Source: Eutypella sp. D-1 (taxonomy: Eukaryota > Ascomycota > Sordariomycetes > Xylariales > Diatrypaceae). Taken from it: DNA of 64,000 nt. Location: contig JAJTTP010000008.1 in assembly GCA_023313575.1 (NCBI GenBank), positions 372,001 to 436,000 on the forward strand, given 5' to 3'. The translations under genes and the position numbers were made by a program. This document shows positions 1 through 11,742 of the stretch, one piece after another (the stretch's first letter is position 1; every line of letters starts with the position of its first letter). The notes under the pieces are model-generated. The model worked only from the letters and a program-made list of their open reading frames with translations, did no database searches and was not told where the DNA came from.

Positions 1-2140
1 ACGAAAGAGGGAAGGAAGAGATAATTCGGATGGTGATGGACTAAATTGACCAGCAGCCATCTTGACACATTATATATGATGTAGTTATTTGGAAGAGAGA
101 CAAGGTATTGTTTTATTTGATCGAGTTAAGATGAACAGATACCTGGGTAGGTATGTAAGTAGTATGTAAGTGGTATGTAAGAAGGAGTAGTAAGTGGAAG
201 TGATAGAGAGAGGAGAAAAGATATATGTAACTATACCTAGGCCTAAGTATGTAAAGTAGTTACTTTGTAGTTATTACTTTAGTAAGTACATATGTATGTA
301 AGTAGGTAGGTAGTCTTGGTAGTTACATTCTAGAAGTGTTAGAAGGGGAAAGAGACAGGGAGACAGGGAGACAGAGAGGGTCCTATTAGGTAGTTGCATA
401 GGTCCTATTATCCACCTATCCACCTATCAGCCTATCCACATAGACTAAACAGTTCTGACAGTTCTAATGCAGAGAGTGACTAGTGATGAACAAATGACGT
501 TGAATATTGGGCATTGAAAAACATTCGATCGATCCACGGTCAGCCGATCGCTCAATCGCTGTTCAGTTGTTCGGGCTCGATACGGAGAAGGAGAAGGAGG
601 GGAAGTGAGTGAAGTGTATAAAAATGCAGTCCTGGGAGAGATATATATAAAGAGAAAAAAAGTACACTAAGTAGTAAGTAGGTAACCTTAAAATAATTAC
701 TGTAACAACTTCCGGGTCTGCGAGTCCAAGACAAAAACTGACCTTATTACACCTACTTACCTAAGTACCTACCCCCTAAGTATGGAAGTAGCTAAGTGCA
801 AGGTTGCATGCAGCCCCGGAGCAGTTACATAGCCGTCTCAAGTATTTTAAGTTCGTCCGTGTTTAGAGTTACAACTTTAAGCAAGGGGAAAAAAGACAGA
901 CAGATTACCCGGGTATCTACCTATTCAAGTCTATCTATTGATAGAGACTTGATATTCGAGATGTTCGTTAATCATACTCCCATATCTATGGCATTATGCT
1001 AATAAGAGGGTATTACGGTTACTAGTTAGGTGGCAGCGTGGATGTTCCGTCGTGTTGGTGTCATAGTGGAGCTGTATATACATGGCCAAGGGATATGTAC
1101 CTAGGAAGATATCCATGTTACTTACCTAAGTATATACATCTTAAGGGGCTCTCTGAGCTCTATGCCTCCAAAGAAGACCTCCAAGTACCTATAACCTACC
1201 ATTTACCTCGGAAGGAGGTAACTACTGTGAATAACAACATAATAACTAACTTGGCAGTCTTATACAAAATCCAGAGCTGCCAATGATTTTCATAGGATGC
1301 AAAGCTGGCCTCGGGAGGCTATCCGATCCGTAAGTGCCTACATACTATGGTAGTAACTCGCCGCCGACCCTGCAGATGCCCCTGGGACTGAACCCTAAAT
1401 GGAATAAGATAATTGGGCGCAATGGCGCTTAATCACCCAGTAATAGTACTATACTTATAGTAGCCGGCAAACACAGATCATCCCAATATGTAGTGCCGCT
1501 AGTGGGTTGTTGGAAGGTCGAAGGTGATCCACTCTCATATGCCAAGTACCTTCACTCCGAATTTGCGCTTTATTGTACTTTGGGTAAGATTACTCTGTAC
1601 ATTACTGTACTAACCAAATCCATATGGGTATGGAATTAGAATACCTAGTACCTAGATGTATGTAGTAAACCCTCTCCCCTCTCCCCTCTCCCCCCAGGCA
1701 GGTTCAAAGTCAATTACCCAGGTACTCGCTAATTCATTAAGTACCTCCACTAATTATCTCACTAACTGCTTCAGTACCTATCCACTAACTATCAGTAATA
1801 TTTACTATTTACTACTACTACCCGGATAAAGTAGGTACCAGGGCTACATACCATTTGCCATTAAGCCATTATCGTCGTTCCCCCCGTTCCAACTCTGCAC
1901 GTACTTCATTCAACTTTCTATCGACAATTCAAGTCTGCCTCCAGTCAGCCCAAAGCTACAATCTTGCGATCTTGCACTACCACTCCATGTCCCAAATGCG
2001 ATATATCCCTGTAAACTGAAAATAGTTTGCGAAATCTAAGACAGAGCCCACCCGCCCGGTCATCGTCCATCATCATTCATTATCACCATCTGTCTGCGTG
2101 AAGAAGAAAGAGGCTGGTTTGGTTATACATGTTTGAACTC
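1..2140. other. Gene-free 5' flank with repeated GTAAGTAGGTA-like words
   Basis: No convincing coding region is seen. Only short open frames without codon-like composition occur. The first 350 bases are dominated by degenerate iterations of GTATGTAAGTAG and TAGGTAGGTAG words. Bases 1676-1692 hold a CCCTCTCC iteration. The last few hundred bases are probably promoter and leader of the WHI2-like gene that follows. Confidence 0.5.
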
Positions 2141-2212
2141 TAATATCTGAGCCTTCCGCTTCCGCGCCTTCATTGTGAAGGAATAGTAAACGGAATTCCC
2201 ACCGCCGCCACG

Positions 2213-4156
2213 TTGTCCGACCCCCAGGAAGATAGTTACGGACAGTCCGGGTCAGCGGAATCCCCGCCGACACCAACCATCCAAGGGTTTGAAGCCGACG
2301 ACAAGTCGATATTCCAACATCGCCAACATCACCAGGATAACCAGGATAGCCAACGTCACCTCCATCAAGATCAGGACCAAGTTGAAGGCGTCCAAGACGT
2401 TGAAGACGAAATCGACGATCTAAATCGTGGTAGATCACCTCCCCCACGCTATCATCATCATCATCATCATCATCATCCTGCCTCGGAAGCATCCACATCC
2501 ACTTCCTTTTCGCTCGCTTCTCCTCGTCCCGCACCCCCGCCCTTCTCGAGCATCTACGACTACGCGTCCCCTGAGGACCTAGCCGAACATCACTTCCAGC
2601 TCCCGCCTCCCGCCTCCGCCTCCCTCTCTGAAGTTGAACCGTCTTCCGCTACTGCTGCCCCGGCCTACGCTACCCTAGCTTCTACCTCTTCCGACGCCGC
2701 ACAAGCCGCTCAGTTCGAACAGTACAGGGAAACCGTCGCCGAGACCAAGAGAGCGCTTCCCCAGGACGTCAAGGGCGGTGAATCTTCAAGCCAGAAGGCC
2801 GACGACCTTAACGAACCACCACCCGCGTACGAGGAAGGCTATAGCCCGCTCCTCACCTTCACCTACCTAATGGCGGCCGCCGGTGGAGCCTCGAGTATTA
2901 TTACTCAAGTTCAGCAGGGAGGGCCGAACATCAATGCCATCGGAGGTGAGTCGCATGGAGATCACGTACTGCTGTCAAAGATCTAACCGCTTTGTAGATG
3001 TCGGCGCCGACGAGACAATCACTATGGACCTACGGTAGGCTTAGCGGTGTGAATGTGATGTCCCTTCCCACGCGCCGACGCTAACTTACTTGCTTGCCAA
3101 TCAGGGGTACACGGTTTGTCCTATCTCGGGACGAGCTGCTGACTCTCCCCGAGTTTGTCCTTCTCTCCCTTTTCCCCAATGGTTTGTTCCCTGAAGGCCA
3201 CATGGGTGGTTTCTCAGATGGCGACGCCGTTCAAGTCGATGTTAGTTTTCCCCATGACAACCCTATTGCTCAACTTCCGGAGAGCACGACCGTTTCTAGT
3301 GCCTCGAGCGTCTCGAGCGTCTCGAGCATATCCGGCTTCCCAAGCTGCTTCACCCCTTACTTACACCACGCAACTCTCATCCGCTACCTCCTGTCCAATA
3401 TAGATATACATTTCACTGACCTGCCCTGCCAGTATGATCCTGCCTCCCTCCAATATATGCTAGATTTCTTCCGTACCGTAGCCCAGTCCATTCCAAACGA
3501 GTCATCTCCCAGCGCTTCCCCTGACGGGGGAGTGGTCCCCATCGACTCCTTGGGTGGCCGGAGCGAAGACGGAAGCAAACGTGCAGGTATTATCGTACTC
3601 CGTGAAGACCTTGACTTCTATGCCATTCCGCCTCGCCCAGATATCAGCCAAGCTGAGATGCTTGAGGTGAAACGTGCTACGGCGCGGGCCTTGCTCAACC
3701 AGAACGGCATATTCTCAGGTCTTAAGCGGAGCGACGAGCCAGGGACCACGGAAGCTCATCTTATAGAAATGCTCACGGCTGGGTGAGTGATTTTTCCCCG
3801 TTCAGCCCCACGATACCCCCTTCCCTTGAATGTTCTCCCGCAGTAGGGCTAGTTCTCACAACCTCAGTAGCGGATTTAACCACGACGACATCTGGGGCCA
3901 CCGGGCCGGCGAACCTAATAAGGCGGTGGTGTGCAGCCTGGCGCTTGCCCGGCTACGTAGCGACATCAAGGGCAACGAGATGGGCAACAACGCTGTCGGC
4001 ATGGCACAGAAACTTCTCCTGTTCTGGAGGAAGCCCGCGCGGCGCTGCTGGTGGGAAGGCGTCAATTTGACGGACGTGGAGGGCGTTGACGGGCCCCTAA
4101 AAGTCTGGATCAGAAGAGTATGGACGTTGGAAATGAGCGTCATTGGCCTGCGTTGA
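2213..4156 (+). CDS. WHI2-like BTB-domain stress/TORC1 regulator (start unresolved)
   Basis: Four exons join in frame: 2213-2945, 2998-3034, 3105-3782 and 3871-4156, giving about 577 residues if read from 2213. Introns are 52, 70 and 88 bp, the first two with CTAAC branch sites. The N-terminal part is low complexity with a nine-residue His run. It is followed by a conserved stretch around PPPAYEEGYSPLLTFTYLM, then a BTB/POZ-like domain starting DLRGTRFVLSRDELLTLPE. The C-terminus keeps the family pattern RCWWEG...WIRRVWTLEMSVIGLR. Yeast Whi2 acts with Psr phosphatases in the stress response and in amino-acid-dependent TORC1 inhibition; the same role here is inference. The start is odd. There is no in-frame ATG between the stop at 2141 and the conserved core, and codon 2213 is TTG. 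Either an upstream exon was missed or initiation is non-AUG. Confidence 0.8.
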
Positions 4157-6256
4157 AATCAGCATTAAAAGGAAAAAACCATCACCAAACAACCACAGGG
4201 CCAGGCTCCCTTCCCGGTCGAGCGAGAAAGAAGCAAGCGGATCGGCGTTCCCAGGGTTTCAACTTCATTTTCGAATTTTTCTTTCCATTTCATTTCATTT
4301 CTTCTACTCTGGTTGCATCTGGCTACTGGTGGTTTGCCTCCCTGCATGCAGCGTAGCAAAGCAAAGCAAAGCAAAAGCAGAGCAGAGCGGCCGGATCCCA
4401 TTCATATTCCCCAATTTAACCTCCCCCCCCCCACAATGTTCATACCGCCCGACCCGTCCCGTCCCATCCCATCCCGCCTTCTCCGATCCAAGACCCGGGA
4501 GACATACACGGCGAGGCCCCTTTAACTAGTTCTTTAATTGTCTATATTAGGTAGTTTGGTCTCTTCAGAATAAACAAAAAGCCGAGACGCTATCACACTA
4601 GTCTTCTCTCGGCTACTTCTCGCTTGTCGTTAAACTCGTGAGGCCGTTTTGTTGTGTTGTGTTATGTGGTATAAATACTTGAGCCCGAGAAAGGCCCACA
4701 AAGACTGGTAGTCTTTGAGTAGTAGGAACCTGGGTAAATAATACTCCAGCAAAACGCTTTCCTGTCTACTACGCCCAGGCCAGGCACATGGACAGAGAGA
4801 CTAAATAGTCTTGGGAACTCATCAAGTACTATGTGGTGGTTTAGCGGTGGTGTTCCACTGGAGACAGTATTCCTTATCAATCAATATACACCCCCCGGTT
4901 CTTTGCTATATATATGTATTTAATGTGTATCCATTACGTCCAGATCTAGGCTTCATCAAGTACTTTTTTTGCTTACTTACACATCCATGGACAATTGTGC
5001 TATTATCCCGTGGATACCATAGCGTAGCCGAGTCTAGTCAAGGGGGTTCCTTAAAACCCACCACAAAGGAGCAGCGGTATTAATAGAATGTTCCTTATAG
5101 AAAAAGCCCCTCCCTCCCCGCTCGGCCCGTTCCGACCGATATTTTAGTACGGAGGTGTATAATATCACGGTTTAGGTCATAGCTACGAATAGGGAGAATC
5201 GGAGCTGAACGGCCAGCTCCGGCCTTACAAGATTGTGGGGTTATAAGCCGGCAGACGGCCTGGAATAACGGAGTAAGGGGCCGCCGAACTTGGCTCGCTT
5301 ACAATAACAAATTACACCTTTAAATACCAACTCCGGGACGGGAATCCATGGATGTACTTAACTCTCTTAAGTAAATAAAATACGTCATCGCTCTCACTGA
5401 GTAGGCAACTATAGAAAGTAAAGGGAGAAGCACACTTATTACTTATTCACCAATATAATAAGACGTTTCAACCCTACGAGGGCGTTGCTGACGCCGCCGC
5501 GCGCGCGGACTTGGGGCCGCCGATCTTGGCGATGTAACAACTACCTATACCCGGATATTGTTAACGTGAATACTCATCATACATTCAATTACTTCTCTTT
5601 GCTATCTCTCTTTACGAATTTGATAGTTCCTACAAATGCTTAAAAGCATAGGACTTAAGTATAGGTAGACTGGAAGTCACGTTCGCCCCTTCTCTTGCAT
5701 TGGTGCGAGATTACATACTCGCAGCTTCCCAAGCATCTCCAAACCACCCTCCCTTTTGTGCCTTGGTCCGTTACAGCCGGGCGTACATACGGTAGCGCAT
5801 TCATTCCAGTCAATGTCGCTCTCACCTTGCGTCATTCTGGTTTCATCCGAAGATTCAATGAATGAGCGGGGGAAGGGGGACACCTAGGTAGGTAGGGGGC
5901 AAACAATTAAAGCCAGCTTTTAGTAGTCATCTCTGCCATACCTCACCCAGACAGGTTGTACTCCGGTAACCTTGGAATGAATGGGCTGCTCAAACCGGGC
6001 TGACCTCCTTACCTAGGCTTTCCGATTTACTACCAAGAAGAAGAAGAAGAAGAAAAGCATTTTCTTTTCAATACCTCAGCCTTTGAGCCGCTCTGCTTAT
6101 AGGCAAGGTGGTGGTATATAAACGGTAGCTAATAATCCGGCAATTCACTCATCTATTAGCCATTGGTTCGCGGACCGTAGAACGAAACAGCCAAGACTTC
6201 GGCACGGTGGAGACAAGCCACAACTAAGAAAGATAAGAAGGAAACAAAAAAAAATC
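4157..6256. other. Intergenic region with pentanucleotide repeat and promoter
   Basis: No gene is recognised. A (GCAAA)n/(GCAGA)n-like run lies at about 4357-4390. Two short similar GGGGCCGCCGA words occur near 5278 and 5512. A GAAGAA run lies at about 6039-6054. The 3' part is the promoter and leader of the quinoprotein gene downstream. Confidence 0.45.
6115..6122 (+). promoter_or_regulatory. TATA box of the quinoprotein gene
   Basis: TATATAAA lies about 135 bases before the ATG at 6257. The leader then ends in a purine-rich stretch with a run of A just before the start codon. Position and sequence fit a core promoter element; no transcript data were available. Confidence 0.5.
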
Positions 6257-8119
6257 ATGAAGACGGCCGCCGCCATGCTAACGGCCGTGAAGGCCTACCT
6301 CCTCCTCTGCATACCGCTGCTGCCCGCCGCGGTCCCGGCACAGGGCGAGGGGGAGCCCGACCCGTTCTGCGACAAGTTCAAGCCCGTGCACACCCCCGTG
6401 GTCGGCAGCGGCTGGACCTACCGGGTCGTCATGGCCGGCCTCCACAAGCCCCGGGGCCTCATCTTCGACTCCGCCGGCAACCTGCTCGTCGTCGAGCAGG
6501 GCTCCGCCGTCCGCCGCCTCGGCTTCGTCGGCGGCGGCGAGGGCGCGAACGATACTTGCCTTGCGCTACAGCAGAATACCGTCGTCGTTCGCAACGAGAA
6601 CGTGGGTTTCTTTCTTCGTCTCTCTCCCCGCCCTTTCCTTTCCCACCCTCTGCTGGCGAATTAGGTGTATATATACCCTAGAGGCACGGGAAAGCTGACA
6701 TGATGAGGCCCCTCCTGTCGGACCAGCTCACCCACGGCATTGCCCTCTCCAACGACGGCAAGACCCTGTTCGCGTCGACGGCGACGGAGGTGCTGGCATG
6801 GGGCTACGACGCGGCTACCGCCGAGGTGGATGGGGACGGCGGCGGCTCCCCGCGCGTCGTCGTGAACGGCATGAACGGCGAGGGCGGGCATTCGACGCGC
6901 ACGCTACTCATGGCGCGCAAGGCGCCCGACACGCTGCTTGTGTCGCAGGGCAGCGGCGGGAACCACGACCCCCGCGCGCGCGATCTCGGCTCCGGCATCT
7001 CGCAGATCCGCGCCTTCGACCTCAGCGCAGGCCTCCCCGACGAGCCGATCCGGTTCTCCGGCTCCGGCTCCAAATCGCGCCTCCTCGGCTGGGGTCTCCG
7101 GAACTCCGTCGGTGTTGCCGAGGACCCCTCCACCGGCGGCATCTGGAGCGTCGAGAACTCCGTCGATGACCTATACCGCGACGGCGCCGATGTCCACCAG
7201 GATAACCCAGGCGAAGAATTGAACTTCCATGGGTTTCTAGCGGCGGGCGCCTCGGAGGAGGATGAGGATCAGGCGACGGCAGGAGGTAACTACGGCTATC
7301 CCGACTGCTACGCCGTCTGGGACAACACAACGACGGGCCTGGACGGGCTCCAGGTCGGCGACCAGTTCGCGCCGTCGTCGTCGTCGGTGACGGGCGATGA
7401 CGCCTGCGCAAGGGATTTTGTCGCGCCCCGGCTCACCTGGCCGGCGCACACGGCGCCCCTGGACATCAAGTTCACCCAGGACGGCTCCGAGGCGTTCATT
7501 TCGTTTCATGGGAGCTGTAAGTTTTTACCTTCCCTTTATAACTATTTGCTCCTTTTTCTCTCTCGGTCTCGCCCCCTCTATATAAAAAAAAGGCAAACAA
7601 TGGAACGATGATAAATGAAGCACCATCCCTGTTCCCTGTCCCGACTACTAACGCCAAAGTGCCCCAGGGGACCGCGACCTGCCGGCGGGCTACACGCTCA
7701 GCTCGGTGGCGTTCTCGGACGGTGAGCCGGAGGAGCCGCGCACGAGCACGACGTCGCTGCGGGCGGTGCTCTCGAACGCGGACGCGCGGCGCTGCCCGGA
7801 TGCCTGCTTTCGGCCCGCCGGCCTCGCCCTCGACGCCGCCGGCCGCCTCTACATGTCGTCCGACGCCACGGGCGAGATCTTCGTCCTCGCCCAAGCCGAG
7901 GTCAGCGCCAATACTGGGGGAGACGGTGGTGGTGGCGGTGGCGGTGAAGATGGAGGTGGGGATCAGGATAGCGCGGCCTCTGCGATGGTGCCGAGGGCTT
8001 ACCTAAGTGTGCGCCGTGGATGGGAATGGCAAAGGGGGTTCGGCCTCACGGTCCTCGCGTGCTGCGTCACGGGCCTAGGGTTAGGGTTGGTCGCTGGCCC
8101 CGGCATCGGACGGGCTTAG
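6257..8119 (+). CDS. Secreted soluble quinoprotein glucose/sorbosone dehydrogenase-like protein
   Basis: Exons 6257-6601, 6682-7516 and 7668-8119 give 543 residues. The second intron has a CTACTAACG branch site and restores the motif SFHGSWDRDLPAG. The first intron's acceptor at 6681 was chosen for frame, and I am less sure of it. Residues 1-28 form a signal peptide. The rest resembles the six-bladed propeller of PQQ-dependent soluble sugar dehydrogenases (L-sorbosone/pyranose dehydrogenases, AA12-like). Typical pieces are KPRGLIFDSAGNLLVVE, HGIALSNDGKTLFAS, GEGGHSTRTL, LLGWGLRNSVGV, DNPGEELNFHG and GGNYGYPDCYAVW. The last 40 residues are a linker plus a hydrophobic small-residue tail (LTVLACCVTGLGLGLVAG), suggesting a GPI-anchor signal or membrane tail. 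Cofactor and substrate are inferred from family. Coding DNA is strongly GC-rich. Confidence 0.82.
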
Positions 8120-8628
8120 AGGGCTCGTCGTCGCTGTTGGGTCGGTGGTCCTTGACTGTGGTTTGGGGAGGGGCGGGTCGTAAATTGGCGATGTAGCTAT
8201 ATGATTGCTCTCTGCGTAAGCTCGGTATTGCATTGCAGCACGTAGCGCGTTGAGGCATACCGAGCATTGAAATTTCATACGTTTTGCGATAACATCATCA
8301 TGAATGTAGTGGTGTCAAGTCTAGTTTCTTTTTTGGCCTTGTTTTGGTCTCTGAACGCCGGTACATACACGCATACGCGTATGGGATCTCTCCCTCCCTC
8401 ACACACACACACACACTCCCTCTCTCATCTCTCGTCATCGATATCTACCTTCTAAGCACAAGGGGGGTAATAATGGTGGGCGGTGACGGTGCCTCATCCT
8501 CTCCTCTCCCTGCGGGAAATCCCGCCCTAAACCTGGGTGTAGCGTAAACATCATTAATCTCCAAAGAAAACGTTCTCTCTCTTCCCTCCTAGTCCCCACC
8601 CCACCCTTCATCCTCGGCCCTCCTCAGC
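8120..8628. other. Convergent 3' region with (AC)n microsatellite
   Basis: This short region separates the converging ends of the quinoprotein and SEC13 genes. It contains an (AC)n run at about 8400-8416. No gene is seen; 3' UTRs probably meet here. Confidence 0.5.
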
Positions 8629-9906
8629 TCAGTCCTCCATGGTCTTGACGCACTCCCACTCGCCGCGCAGGTTCTCCTTCCACAGCGAGACCTTGTTGTC
8701 GCCGCCGCTAACAGCGAGGACGTTGCCGCTGAGGCTCCAGCTGACGCGCCAGACGGTGGCGTCGAAGGGCAGGACCTTGCAGGACCACTGGGCGGGGCCG
8801 GCGCCACCCTGGGAGGAGGCGTCGCTGGTCCAGATGCGTACGGTCTGGTCCTGCGACGCGGACGCGATGTAGCTCTTCTGCAGGACGGTGGGGCTCCAGG
8901 CGACGTCGCGCACCCAGTCGGTGTGTCCCGTCAGCGGCTCGCCCTCCTGCTTGTAGCTCTGGGTAGCGGGGTCCCAGGCCCAGATCTTGAGGACGTTGTC
9001 GCAGCCGCCGGTGACGAAGCGGCGCTGGGCGGGGAGGCTTCCTCCGGCGGCAGACTGCTGTTGTTGGGTCTGCTGGGGCGAGGAGGAGGAGGCGGCGGTG
9101 GTGGCGGAGGCAGAGGAGGCGACGATGGAACCCGGGGCGGCGGAGGGGGCCCAGGAGACGCCGTTGACGCCGAGGCCGTGGGCGGGGAAGGCGACGTGGG
9201 TCATGTTGTTGTCCTTGAACTCGAGGACGGAGACGTTGCCGTCGGAGGAGGCGCAGGCGAGCAGGCAGCCGGACTCGTGCGGCGACCAGGCCACGGCGTT
9301 CACCGACGCCTTGTGCAGCGCGAAGTCGAAGATCCGCTGCCACTGGCCCGACTGCTCCCGCCAGATGAACACTTTCCCGTCGTACGATGCCGATGCCAGG
9401 ATGTTGCCGTACTTCGGGTGTGCCCAGGATACGCACCATACCGCGCCCTCATGGCTGTTAAAAAAAACCATCTAGGGTCAGCATGTGATCGTCGTCGTGC
9501 ATCCGGATGCTTTCTTCTTCTCTTTCTTCGCTTACCCCTTTAATGTCTCTGTGAGCCTCTGGGTCTCCCCCTCGATCTCGAAGATCTTGATGGTCTTGTC
9601 GGATGAGCAGGTGGCTAGCCGCCGGCCGTAGTAGTCGAGGACCGCATCGTGCTGGAAAGGGGGGAGGGGGGGAAGAGAATAGCCCGGGTTAGCTACGATG
9701 ATGATATGGAATCATTGGAGAATCGGGGAAGAGACGTACGATCATGTCATCGTGGCCGGAATTCGATATTACTTGCGCCTGTAGCCATGAATCCAATTAG
9801 TCAGCCAGTCACCCTTCAGCCTCTACCAGCTACGGGTCTTTCCAGGGAGGTGAGTGAATAGAGCAAGTAGGTCAATCATCAATGGTTACGGTACACGACA
9901 TACCAT
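8629..9906 (-). CDS. sec13: COPII coat / nuclear pore WD40 protein Sec13
   Basis: Read on the minus strand, the exons are 9904-9906, 9740-9778, 9536-9651 and 8629-9454, giving 327 residues. The first coding exon is only the ATG, followed at once by GTATGT. The second encodes [13 protein letters not shown]. The next starts [20 protein letters not shown] and ends in KG, which joins [17 protein letters not shown] in the last exon. WD40 repeats run through the whole protein, as in Sec13, which pairs with Sec31 on COPII vesicles at the ER and with Nup145C/Nup84-type partners at the nuclear pore. The protein is about 30 residues longer than yeast Sec13 because of a Ser/Ala/Gln-rich loop (around [12 protein letters not shown]) between two blades. 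An apparent ATG reading into MVFFNS at 9471 lies inside intron 3 and is not a start. Confidence 0.95.
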
Positions 9907-11742
9907 CTTGGGAGAACGGCAATGGCACTGCTATTTAGGAAAGGAGACGTATAGAAAACAGAGAAAATGGAATCCGCTGTCGTGGTTTATGAAGTGTCAA
10001 GTGTAATTTGGTGATGGATGTCGTGGTCGGTGGTGTGGTAGATTATTTGATCTGTGTTGTGTGTATTGTCTAATGTTTGATACCTGTCCTTGTCCTTGTC
10101 CTGTCTTGTCTCTGTAGCGTAGCAAGGATCACCACCAATCTGGAGCCTCACACCTTGGCGTTTCTAAGCTCCAGCACAAATATGTACTAAGCTACCTAGT
10201 TGCAGGTACCTAAGTACATATGCACCCCTGCAATATTTCAGGTGGCGGACTTTGCTGTCCAGGCGCGTCAGCTGGCATCAGATGGCGAAGATACAAGCTT
10301 CCGAGGCCGGGATGGTTCCTTAAAGAGTTGGTACCTGCATACTTTCCATATATCAAACCGGACCTTTTCAGCAGTACGGATACATGGGTAAAGTTCCTAA
10401 CATCTTAGATTTGGAAAGACAACTAGTGTTGTTAGAGATAAACTGGAATATAAAGTCCATCATGGTTGTAGAGTGCCAATGTTTATTGTTTGCTATTGGT
10501 TTTTACCTGATTTTGACAAGGAACCTAGAAGGGCCCGGCTTTGGATACATAAATACACTTATGCTCAAAACTCCCTCTTCCAATCTTTAACGTATATAGC
10601 AACATTCTGTTTAATAATCAAGACAATCCCTTCCCTCGCTTCGAATAAAGGTTATATCTATCAGATTCCTATCATGTTTAAAACTATAATCCCGCACTGC
10701 AGTGTGCGGTTTTTGGGTATACGGTTTCTGAGTGTGAGTATGCGGTTTTTTGGTATGCGGTTTTTGAGTGTGCGGTTTATGAGTTTGCGGTTTTTAAGTG
10801 TGCGGTTTCTGAGTATGAGTTTGCGGTTTTTGGGTGTGCGGTTTTTGAGTTTGCGGTTTCAGATAGTCAGGTACCAAGTATAAAATACATGGAACTTACC
10901 TATTCCGGTACCCGGCCTTCCCCAGAAGCTTTAGTCATTGGTCCCACCTCCCCAAATCCCCACACATGCGCATGGGACCTTGGAATTCAGCCATGTGATT
11001 GCCCGGTCTGCCGGTTTAGAATAATAACCGCGGTTTAACTAACGATTGAACGATTCAATATCAGCCTCGCCTCATCTAATCCCGAACTACTTCCAAGGTT
11101 GACTTCATACATCATACATCTATAATTACTAATTACTTGCATATATCGACACCTAGGTCCACGGGTGTTCCCCTTTCTGTAGATGCCTCACTATAGCATC
11201 AATTTCTTATCGCTAGATACTAAAAATAACTGCGATTGATATATCATTAAGTTGTAGCCCTTTGTTTTAGCGTTATTGCTTCTGGTTATATTCCCCCACC
11301 CACCTTTGATATCATTCCCAAGATCCCACTTGGACGACGGCATACGTTTCGTTATAAAGGCACAGTAGTACATAGAGGCAATGAGCTGAACTCGAGGTTT
11401 TCTGGAGCAGCAAGTCGTAACAATTAACTGCCAAACGGGGCAAGAGCCTCTCCCTTGTTCGTTGCAGGTTGTATGCGGCTTCGACCATCTCACAGCCCTA
11501 GTTTATGCTCGACAATCACTAGCCAGCAGGCAGTAGGCAGGCAGCGCAACGAACTTCACCCTCCAACCACAAAATTCATTAGGCAGGAGCTCATCTAGAC
11601 TCTACTACTGGAACGTCCGTACCTTTCACACCTCATAATCTCTCTTCTGCAACGGATCACTCAAACACCCCACAATACGCACTCATTCCTTACCCTACAT
11701 CATAACAGCCATATCCGCTTTCACACTCACGATTCCATCACC
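9907..11742. other. Intergenic region upstream of SEC13 and the PEX20-like gene
   Basis: Divergent 5' flanks of SEC13 (minus) and the PEX20-like gene (plus). No convincing gene is seen. An AT-rich middle carries the minisatellite at 10.70-10.86 kb. An in-frame run of 134 codons spans that repeat, but it looks like a by-product of the 15-base period. Confidence 0.45.
10703..10862. repeat. 15-bp minisatellite (TGTGCGGTTTTTGAG-type)
   Basis: About ten imperfect 15-base units of the form TNTGCGGTTTYTGRG follow one another, with two 6-base partial units (TGTGAG, TATGAG) inserted. Because 15 and 6 are multiples of three, one frame stays open and reads as repeated VRFLS/MRFLS-type pentapeptides. 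No evidence of translation was found. Confidence 0.8.

Noticed and set aside
5090..5560. Possible miniature transposon with repeated GGGGCCGCCGA words
   Set aside because: I could not find terminal inverted repeats or a target-site duplication by eye; two short similar words are too little.
8708..9543. Large frames overlapping SEC13 on both strands
   Set aside because: They are shadows of the GC-rich SEC13 coding sequence, which explains the region fully.
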